A stretch of DNA of 64,000 nt from Acanthosoma haemorrhoidale. Taxonomy: Eukaryota; Arthropoda; Insecta; Hemiptera; Acanthosomatidae. Shown here piece after piece: positions 53,726 through 64,000 of this stretch. The notes below the pieces were generated by a model. The model made no database searches, had not been told where the DNA came from, and saw nothing but the letters and a program-made list of their open reading frames with translations. The first letter of the stretch is position 1; each line of letters starts with the position of its first letter. The position numbers and the translations under genes are program-made. Where the stretch lies: positions 1,302,001 to 1,366,000 of the forward strand of contig OV884015.1 in NCBI GenBank assembly GCA_930367205.1, written 5' to 3'.

Positions 53726-55279
53726 TTAACTCGTAGCTTTGATCATACGATCGTATCACGTAATAAAATGAGTGCTAATGATACATTATACAATCATATT
53801 CAACATCATTTGATGTTATCTTCACTCGTAACTTATATCATACGATCGTATCACGTGATACAATGAGTTCAAATGATACGGTACACAACCATATTCGACA
53901 TCATTTGATGTTATGTTCACTCGTAACTTGAATCATACGATTGTATCACGTGATACCATGAGTGCTAATGATTAGGCACACAATCATATTCGACATATTT
54001 TGATGTTATGTTCACGCGAAACTTTAATTATACGATCATATCACGTGATTGAATGAGTGCCAATGATATGACACACAATCATATTCGACATCATTTGATG
54101 TTATATTCACTCGTAGCTTGAATCATACAATTGTATCACGTGATACAATGAGTGCTAATGATACAGCACACAATCATATTCGACATCATTTGATGTTATA
54201 TTCACTCGTAACTTAAATCATACGACCGTATCACGTGAAACAACGAGTGCTAATGATACATTATACAATCATATTCAACATCATTTAATGTTATATTCAC
54301 GCGAAACTTTAATCATACGATCGTATCACGTGATTGAATGAGTGCCAATGATATGGCACACAATCATATTCGACATCATTTGATGTTATATTCACTCGTA
54401 GCTTGAATCATACAATTGTATCACGTGATACAATGAGTGCTAATGATACAGCACACAATCATATTCGACATCATTTGATGTTATATTCACTCGTAACTTA
54501 AATCATACGACCGTATCACGTGAAACAACGAGTGCTAATGATACATTATACAATCATATTCAACATCATTTAATGTTATATTCACGCGAAACTTTAATCA
54601 TACGATCGTATCACGTGATTGAATGAGTGCCAATGATATGGCACACAATCATATTCGACATCATTTGATGTTATATTCACTCGTAACTTGAATCATACGA
54701 TTGTATCACGTGATACAATGAGTGCTAATGATACAGCACACAATCATATTCGACATCATTTGATGTTATATTCACTCGTAACTTGAATCATACGACCGTA
54801 TCACGTGATTGAATGAATGCCAATGATATGGCACACAATCATATTCGACATCATTTGATGTTATATTCACTGGTACTATGAATCATATGATCGTATCACG
54901 TGATACCATGAGTGCTAATGATACAGCACACAATCTTATTCGACATTATTTGATGTTATATTCACTCGTAACTTGAATCATACGATCGTATCACGTGATA
55001 AAATAAGTTTAAATGATACGGTAAACAATCATATTCGACATCATTTGATGTTATATCCATCCCAAACTTTAATCATACGATCGTATCACGTGAAACAATG
55101 AGTTCTAATGATACATTATACAATCCTATTCAAAATCATTTGATGTTATCTTCACTCGTAACTTTCATCATACGATCGTATCACGTGATACAATAAGTGC
55201 AAATGATACGGCACACTATCATATTTGACATCATTTGATGTCATATTCACTCGTAAATTTATTCATACGATCGTATGAT
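53726..55279 (+). repeat. Satellite A block 12
   Basis: The block is 1,554 bp, exactly 16 x 95 + 34. It contains a perfect-looking 285-bp (three-monomer) tandem duplication, 54116..54400 and 54401..54685, marked by GTAGCTTGAATCATACAATT. Confidence 0.94.
54116..54685 (+). repeat. 285-bp three-monomer tandem duplication in satellite A
   Basis: Two adjacent three-monomer units begin at GCTTGAATCATACAATTG. They match through the second and third monomers (CGACCGTATCACGTGAAAC and ATTCACGCGAAAC types), indicating a recent unequal exchange. The matching stretch ends where the third repetition would start with GTAACTTG in place of GTAGCTTG. Confidence 0.85.
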
Positions 55280-55893
55280 CTTTAACGTTAGCTCTTGCCC
55301 TATTATGTTCTCCTGATACCAAAACAAAGAAAACATCTTTAAAAAGTCGAATTTTAACAAAAATGCGTATTTCATGGCTTGTACGTTAGCACCTGCCCCA
55401 TTATGTTCTCCTGATACCAAAACAAGAAAAATATCGTCTAAAATTCAAATTTTTACAAAAATGCGTTTTTTATAGCTGGTACGTTAGCTCCTACCCTATT
55501 ATGTTCTCCTGATACGAAAACCAGGAAAATATCGTCAAAAAGTCGATTTTTTAAAAAATGCGTATTTCATAGCTAGTACGTCAGCTCCTGCCCCATTATG
55601 TTCTCCTGATACCTAAACAAGAAAATATCGTCAAAAAGTTGAATTTTTAAAAAAAATGCGTATTTCTTAGCTAGTACGTTAGCTCCTGCCTTATTATGTT
55701 CTCCTGATACCAAAACAAAGAAAATGTCATCAAAAAGTTAAATTTTTTTAAAAAAGAGTTTTTTATCGCTGGTACGTTACCTTCTGAACAATTATGATTT
55801 ACTCATACCAAAACAAGAAAAATATCGTCAAAAAGTCGAATTTTAAAAAAATGCGTATTTTATAGCTGGTACAATAATTCCTGCCCTATTATG
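55280..55893 (+). repeat. Satellite B block 12
   Basis: The block has the same 614-bp length as block 11 but a different interior: it lacks the AGAGCTAGTACG monomer and has a GATACCTAAACAAG monomer. Equal length here reflects equal monomer number and not identity. Confidence 0.93.
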
Positions 55894-57583
55894 TTAACTC
55901 GTAGCTTTGATCATACGATCGTATCACGTAATAAAATGAGTGCTAATGATACATTATACAATCATATTCAACATCATTTGATGTTATCTTCACTCGTAAC
56001 TTTCATCATACGATCGTATCACGTGATACAATGAGTTCAAATGATACGGTACACAACCATATTCGACATCATTTGATGTTATGTTCACTCGTAACTTGAA
56101 TCATACGATTGTATCACGTGATACCATGAGTGCTAATGATTAGGCACACAATCATATTCGACATATTTTGATGTTATGTTCACGCGAAACTTTAATTATA
56201 CGATCATATCACGTGATTGAATGAGTGCCAATGATATGACACACAATCATATTCGACATCATTTAATGTTATATTCACTCGTAGCTTGAATCATACAATT
56301 GTATCACGTGATACAATGAGTGCTAATGATACAGCACACAATCATATTCGACATCATTTGATGTTATATTCACTCGTAACTTAAATCATACGACCGTATC
56401 ACGTGAAACAACGAGTGCTAATGATACATTATACAATCATATTCAACATCATTTAATGTTATATTCACGCGAAACTTTAATCATACGATCGTATCACGTG
56501 ATTGAATGAGTGCCAATGATATGGCACACAATCATATTCGACATCATTTGATGTTATATTCACGCGAAACTTTAATCATACGATTGTATCACGTGATACA
56601 ATGAGTGCTACTGATACAGCACACAATCATATTCGACATCATTTGATGTTATATTCACTCGTAACTTGAATCATACGATTGTATCACGTGATACAATGAG
56701 TGCTAATGATACAGCACACAATCATATTCGACATCATTTGATGTTATATTCACTCGTAACTTGAATCATACGACCGTATCACGTGATTGAATGAATGCCA
56801 ATGATATGGCACACAATCATATTCGACATCATTTGATGTTATATTCACTGGTACTATGAATCATATGATCGTATCACGTGATACCATGAGTGCTAATGAT
56901 TAGGCACACTATCATATTTGACATCATCTGATGTTATTGATACGGTATACGAGCATGTTTGACATCATTTAATGTTATATTAACTCGTAAGTTTAATCAT
57001 ACGATCGTATCACGTAAAACAATGAGTGCCAATGATGCATTATACAATCATATTCAACATCATTTGATGTTATATTCACTCGTAACTTGAATCACACGAT
57101 CGTATCACGTGATACAATGAGTTCAAATGATACGGTACACAATCATATTTGACATCATTTGATGTTATATTCACTCGTAACTTGAATCATACGACCGTAT
57201 CACGTGATTGAATGAATGCCAATGATATGGCACACAATCATATTCGACATCATTTGATGTTATATTCACGGGTACTATGAATCATATGATCGTATCACGT
57301 GATACCATGAGTGCTAATGATACAGCACACAATCTTATTCGACATTATTTGATGTTATATTCACTCGTAACTTGAATCATACGATCGTATCACGTGAAAC
57401 AATGAGTGCTAATGATACGGTACACAATCCTATTCAAAATCATTTGATGTTATCTTCACTCGTAACTTTCATCATACGATCGTATCACGTGATACAATAA
57501 GTGCAAATGATACGGCACACTATCATATTTGACATCATTTGATGTCATATTCACTCGTAAATTTATTCATACGATCGTATGAT
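55894..57583 (+). repeat. Satellite A block 13
   Basis: The block is 1,690 bp, exactly 17 x 95 + 41 + 34, with a short monomer at 56929. That monomer lies 655 bp before the next B block, three monomers (285 bp) closer than the standard 940. Confidence 0.94.
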
Positions 57584-58488
57584 CTTTAACGTTAGCTCTT
57601 GCCCTATTATGTTCTCCTGATACCAAAACAAAGAAAACATCTTTAAAAAGTCGAATTTTAACAAAAATGCGTATTTCATAGCTTGTACGTTAGCACCTGC
57701 CCCATTATGTTCTCCTGATACCAAAACAAGAAAAATATCGTCAAAAAGTCGAATTTTTACAAAAATGCGTATTTAGAGCTAGTACGTTAGCTCCTGTCCC
57801 GTTATGTTCTCCTGATACCAAAACAAAAAAAATATCGTTCAAAAGTCAAATTTTTACAAAAATGCGTATTTAATAGCTGGTACGTTAGCTCCTGCCCTAT
57901 TATGTTCTCCTGATACGAAAACGAGAAAAATATCGTCAAAAAGTTGAATTTTTCAAAAATGCGTATTTCATAGCTAGTATGTTAGCTCCTGCCCCATTAT
58001 GTACTCCTGATATGAAAACCAGGAAAATATCGTCAAAAAGTTGAATTTTTAAAAAATGGGTATTTCATAGCTGGTACGTTAGCTCCTGTCCCATTATGTT
58101 CTCCTGATACCAAAACAAAGAAAATATCGTCTAAAATTCAAATTTTTACAAAAATGCGTTTTTTATAGCTGGTACGTTAGCTCCTACCCTATTATGTTCT
58201 CCTGATACGAAAACCAGGAGAATATCGTCAAAAAGTCGATTTTTTAAAAAATGCGTATTTCATAGCTAGTACGTCAGCTCCTGCCTTATTATGTTCTCCT
58301 GATACCAAAACAAAGAAAATGTCATCAAAAAGTTAAATTTTTTTAAAAAAGAGTTTTTTATAGCTGGTACGTTACCTTCTGAACAATTATGATTTACTCA
58401 TACCAAAACAAGAAAAATATCGTCAAAAAGTCGAATTTAAAAAAAATGCGTATTTTATAGCTGGTACAATAATTCCTGCCCTATTATG
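57584..58488 (+). repeat. Satellite B block 13
   Basis: At 905 bp (about 9.3 monomers) this is the longest B block right of the retrotransposon, three monomers longer than blocks 11 and 12. It keeps the AGAGCTAGTACG and GTTCAAAAGTC monomers typical of the long left-hand blocks. Confidence 0.94.
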
Positions 58489-59757
58489 TTAACTCGTAGC
58501 TTTGATCATACGATCGTATCACGTAATAAAATGAGTGCTAATGATACATTATACAATCATATTCAACATCATTTGATGTTATCTTCACTCGTAACTTGAA
58601 TCATACGATCGTATCACGTGATACAATGAGTTCAAATGATACGGTACACAACCATATTCGACATCATTTGATGTTATGTTCACGCGAAACTTTAATTATA
58701 CGATCATATCACGTGATTGAATGAGTGCCAATGATATGACACACAATCATATTCGACATCATTTGATGTTATATTCACTCGTAGCTTGAATCATACAATT
58801 GTATCACGTGATACAATGAGTGCTAATGATACAGCACACAATCATATTCGACATCATTTGATGTTATATTCACTCGTAACTTAAATCATACGACCGTATC
58901 ACGTGAAACAACGAGTGCTAATGATACATTATACAATCATATTCAACATCATTTAATGTTATATTCACGCGAAACTTTAATCATACGATCGTATCACGTG
59001 ATTGAATGAGTGCCAATGATATGGCACACAATCATATTCGACATCATTTGATGTTATATTCACTCGTAACTTGAATCATACGATTGTATCACGTGATACA
59101 ATGAGTGCTAATGATACAGCACACAATCATATTCGACATCATTTGATGTTATATTCACTCGTAACTTGAATCATACGACCGTATCACGTGATTGAATGAA
59201 TGCCAATGATATGGCACACAATCATATTCGACATCATTTGATGTTATATTCACTGGTACTATGAATCATATGATCGTATCACGTGATTGAATGAATGCCA
59301 ATGATATGGCACACAATCATATTCGACATCATTTGATGTTATATTCACTGGTACTATGAATCATATGATCGTATCACGTGATACCATGAGTGCTAATGAT
59401 ACAGCACACAATCTTATTCGACATTATTTGATGTTATATTCACTCGTAACTTGAATCATACGATCGTATCACGTGATAAAATAAGTTTAAATGATACGGT
59501 AAACAATCATATTCGACATCATTTGATGTTATATCCATCCCAAACTTTAATCATACGATCGTATCACGTGAAACAATGAGTTCTAATGATACATTATACA
59601 ATCCTATTCAAAATCATTTGATGTTATCTTCACTCGTAACTTTCATCATACGATCGTATCACGTGATACAATAAGTGCAAATGATACGGCACACTATCAT
59701 ATTTGACATCATTTGATGTCATATTCACTCGTAAATTTATTCATACGATCGTATGAT
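58489..59757 (+). repeat. Satellite A block 14
   Basis: The block is 1,269 bp, exactly 13 x 95 + 34, with no short monomer. Near 59190..59370 a one-monomer tandem repeat is visible: the GGTACTATGAATCATATGATC monomer appears twice in succession. Confidence 0.94.
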
Positions 59758-60273
59758 CTTTAACGTTAGCTCTTGCCCTATTATGTTCTCCTGATACCAA
59801 AACAAAGAAAACATCTTTAAAAAGTCGAATTTTAACAAAAATGCGTATTTCATGGCTTGTATGTTAGCACCTGCCCCATTATGTTCTCCTGATACCAAAA
59901 CAAGAAAAATATCGTCAAAAAGTCGAATTTTTACAAAAATGCGTATTTAGAGCTAGTACGTTAGCTCCTGTCCCGTTATGTTCTCCTGATACCAAAACAA
60001 AGAAAATATCGTCTAAAATTCAAATTTTTACAAAAATGCGTTTTTTATAGCTGGTACGTTAGCTCCTGCCTTATTATGTTCTCCTGATACCAAAACAAAG
60101 AAAATGTCATCAAAAAGTTAAATTTTTTTAAAAAAGAGTTTTTTATAGCTGGTACGTTACCTTCTGAACAATTATGATTTACTCATACCAAAACAAGAAA
60201 AATATCGTCAAAAAGTCGAATTTTAAAAAAATGCGTATTTTATAGCTGGTACAATAATTCCTGCCCTATTATG
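59758..60273 (+). repeat. Satellite B block 14
   Basis: The block is 516 bp, about 5.3 monomers: the start of block 11 joined to its end with one interior monomer fewer. Confidence 0.94.
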
Positions 60274-63200
60274 TTAACTCGTAGCTTTGATCATACGATC
60301 GTATCACGTAATAAAATGAGTGCTAATGATACATTATACAATCATATTCAACATCATTTGATGTTATCTTCACTCGTAACTTTCATCATACGATCGTATC
60401 ACGTGATACAATGAGTTCAAATGATACGGTACACAACCATATTCGACATCATTTGATGTTATGTTCACTCGTAACTTGAATCATACGATTGTATCACGTG
60501 ATACAATGAGTGCTACTGATACAGCACACAATCATATTCGACATCATTTGATGTTATATTCACTCGTAACATGAATCATACGACCGTATCACGTGAAACA
60601 ACGAGTGCTAATGATACATTATACAATCATATTCGACATCATTTAATGTTATATTCACGCGAAACTTTAATCATACGATCGTATCACGTGATTGAATGAG
60701 TGCCAATGATATGGCACACAATCATATTCGACATCATTTGATGTTATATTCACTCGTAACTTGAATCATACCATTGTATCACGTGATACAATGAGTGCTA
60801 CTGATACAGCACACAATCATATTCGACATCATTTGATGTTATATTCACTCGTAACTTTCATCATACGATCGTATCACGTGATACAATGAGTTCAAATGAT
60901 ACGGTACACAACCATATTCGACATCATTTGATGTTATGTTCACTCGTAACTTGAATCATACGATTGTATCACGTGATACAATGAGTTCAAATGATACGGT
61001 ACACAACCATATTCGACATCATTTGATGTTATGTTCACTCGTAACTTGAATCATACGATTGTATCACGTGATACAATGAGTGCTACTGATACAGCACACA
61101 ATCATATTCGACATCATTTGATGTTATATTCACTCGTAACATGAATCATACGACCGTATCACGTGAAACAACGAGTGCTAATGATACATTATACAATCAT
61201 ATTCGACATCATTTAATGTTATATTCACGCGAAACTTTAATCATACGATCGTATCACGTGATTGAATGAGTGCCAATGATATGGCACACAATCATATTCG
61301 ACATCATTTGATGTTATATTCACTCGTAACTTGAATCATACGATTGTATCACGTGATACAATGAGTGCTACTGATACAGCACACAATCATATTCGACATC
61401 ATTTGATGTTATATTCACTCGTAACTTTCATCATACGATCGTATCACGTGATACAATGAGTTCAAATGATACGGTACACAACCATATTCGACATCATTTG
61501 ATGTTATGTTCACTCGTAACTTGAATCATACGATTGTATCACGTGATACAATGAGTGCTACTGATACAGCACACAATCATATTCGACATCATTTGATGTT
61601 ATATTCACTCGTAACTTGAATCATACGATTGTATCACGTGATACAATGAGTGCTAATGATACAGCACACAATCATATTCGACATCATTTGATGTTATATT
61701 CACTCGTAGCTTGAATCATACAATTGTATCACGTGATACAATGAGTGCTAATGATACAGCACACAATCGTATTCGACATCATTTGATGTTATATTCACTC
61801 GTAACTTAAATCATACGACCGTATCACGTGATACAATGAGTGCTAATGATACAGCACACAATCATATTCGACATCATTTGATGTTATATTCACTCGTAAC
61901 ATGAATCATACGACCGTATCACGTGAAACAACGAGTGCTAATGATACATTATACAATCATATTCGACATCATTTAATGTTATATTCACGCGAAACTTTAA
62001 TCATACGATCGTATCACGTGATTGAATGAGTGCCAATGATATGGCACACAATCATATTCGACATCATTTGATGTTATATTCACTCGTAACTTGAATCATA
62101 CGATTGTATCACGTGATACAATGAGTGCTACTGATACAGCACACAATCATATTCGACATCATTTGATGTTATATTCACTCGTAACTTGAATCATACAACC
62201 GTATCACGTGATTGAATGAATGCCAATGATATGGCACACAATCATATTCGACATCATTTGATGTTATATTCACTGGTACTATGAATCATATGATCGTATC
62301 ACGTGATACCATGAGTGCTAATGATTAGGCACACTATCATATTTGACATCATCTGATGTTATTGATACGGTATACGAGCATGTTTGACATCATTTAATGT
62401 TATATTAACTCGTAAGTTTAATCATACGATCGTATCACGTAAAACAATGAGTGCCAATGATACATTATACAATCATATTCAACATCATTTGATGTTATAT
62501 TCACTCGTAACTTGAATCACACGATCGTATCACGTGATACAATGAGTTCAAATGATACGGTACACAATCATATTTGACATCATTTGATGTTATGTTTACT
62601 CGTTACTTTAATCTTACGATCGTATCACGTGATACAATGAGTGCTAATGATACAGCACACTATCATATTTGACATCATTTGATGTTATATTCACTCGTAC
62701 CTTGAATCATACGATCGTATCACGTGATACTATGAGTGCTAATGATTAGGCACACTATCTTATTTGACATCATTAGATGTTATATTCACTCGTAACTTTA
62801 ATCATACGATCATATCACGTGATACAATGAGTGCTACTGATACAGCACACAATCATATTCGACATCATTTGATGTTATATTCACTCGTAACTTGAATCAT
62901 ACGATTGTATCACGTGATACAATGAGTGCTAATGATATAGCACACAATCATATTCGACATCATTTGATGTTATATTCACTCGTAACTTGAATCATACGAC
63001 CGTATCACGTGATTGAATGAATGCCAATGATATGGCACACAATCATATTCGACATCATTTGATGTTATATTCACGGGTACTATGAATCATATGATCGTAT
63101 CACGTGATACCATGAGTGCTAATGATACAGCACACAATCTTATTCGACATTATTTGATGTTATATTCACTCGTAACTTGAATCATACGATCGTATCACGT

Positions 63201-63957
63201 GATACAATAAGTTTAAATGATACGGTAAACAATCATATTCGACATCATTTGATGTTATATCCATCCCAAACTTTAATCATACGATCGTATCACGTGAAAC
63301 AATGAGTGCTAATGATACATTATACAATCCTATTCAAAATCATTTGATGTTATCTTCACTCGTAACTTTCATCATACGATCGTATCACGTGCTACAATGA
63401 GTGCTAATGATACAGCACACAATCATATTCGACATCATTTGATGTTATATTCACTCGTAACTTGAATCATACGACCGTATCACGTGATTGAATGAATGCC
63501 AATGATATGGCACACAATCATATTCGACATCATTTGATGTTATATTCACTGGTACTATGAATCATATGATCGTATCACGTGATACCATGAGTGCTAATGA
63601 TACAGCACACAATCTTATTCGACATTATTTGATGTTATATTCACTCGTAACTTAATCATACGATCGTATCACGTGATACAATAAGTTTAAATGATACGGT
63701 AAACAATCATATTCGACATCATTTGATGTTATATCCATCCCAAACTTTAATCATACGATCGTATCACGTGAAACAATGAGTGCTAATGATACATTATACA
63801 ATCCTATTCAAAATCATTTGATGTTATCTTCACTCGTAACTTTCATCATACGATCGTATCACGTGATACAATAAGTGCAAATGATACGGCACACTATCAT
63901 ATTTGACATCATTTGATGTCATATTCACTCGTAAATTTATTCATACGATCGTATGAT
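60274..63957 (+). repeat. Satellite A block 15
   Basis: The block is 3,684 bp, or 38 x 95 + 41 + 33. The missing base is in CGTAACTTAATCATACG near 63650. A 570-bp (six-monomer) tandem duplication covers about 60400..61540, with at least one difference (ACCATTGTATC at about 60769 against ACGATTGTATC). Near 63340..63400 the pre-B cassette continues into A monomers with no B block, and the E-box flank there reads CACGTGCTACAATG. Confidence 0.94.
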
Positions 63958-64000
63958 CTTTAGCGTTAGCTCTTGCCCTATTATGTTCTCCTGATACCAA
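63958..64000 (+). repeat. Satellite B block 15 (cut by window end)
   Basis: Only the first 43 bp are present, starting at the standard A-to-B junction. It reads CTTTAGCGTTAGC where the other blocks read CTTTAACGTTAGC. Confidence 0.9.

Overview
This window is eukaryotic satellite DNA, most likely from an arthropod (probably an insect), and it carries a single protein-coding locus. The organism call rests on the retrotransposon, whose gag resembles the arthropod DUF4780 type and whose pol looks like the LOA clade. It also rests on about 58 kb of AT-rich tandem repeat with no other gene. Nothing bacterial is visible: no operons, tRNA, rRNA or CRISPR array.

Two tandem repeat families alternate along the whole window. 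Satellite A (about 46.5 kb) has a strict 95-bp monomer containing two overlapping perfect 12-bp palindromes, ATACGATCGTAT and TATCACGTGATA (the second with a CACGTG core), plus a 6-bp dyad, ACATCA-TT-TGATGT. Satellite B (about 12.1 kb) has an approximately 97-bp monomer of unrelated sequence, recognisable by ATGTTCTCCTGATAC. I count 15 A blocks and 15 B blocks, the first A and last B being cut by the window. All A-to-B junctions use one breakpoint and all B-to-A junctions another, so A plus B forms a composite higher-order repeat.

Block lengths are quantised. Every complete A block measures 95n + 41m + 34 bp, where m counts a shortened 41-bp monomer. The few exceptions are explained by single-base deletions that I can point to. 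This is the signature of in-register unequal exchange. Recent duplications are also visible: 570 bp near 4.3-5.4 kb, 285 bp near 54.1-54.7 kb, 1,614 bp near 23.8-26.8 kb, and 1..1605 recurring at 7287..8891.

The exception is 17414..22767, an apparently full-length LOA-like non-LTR retrotransposon on the minus strand. It has a 10-bp target-site duplication, a 423-bp 5' leader with a G-quadruplex motif at its tip, one uninterrupted 1,618-residue gag-pol reading frame, a 74-bp 3' UTR and an A/T-rich tail. Gag is joined to endonuclease, reverse transcriptase, RNase H and a zinc knuckle. Removing the element and one copy of the duplication restores the 95-bp register of the satellite. Satellite sequence left and right of the element belongs to two distinguishable subfamilies.
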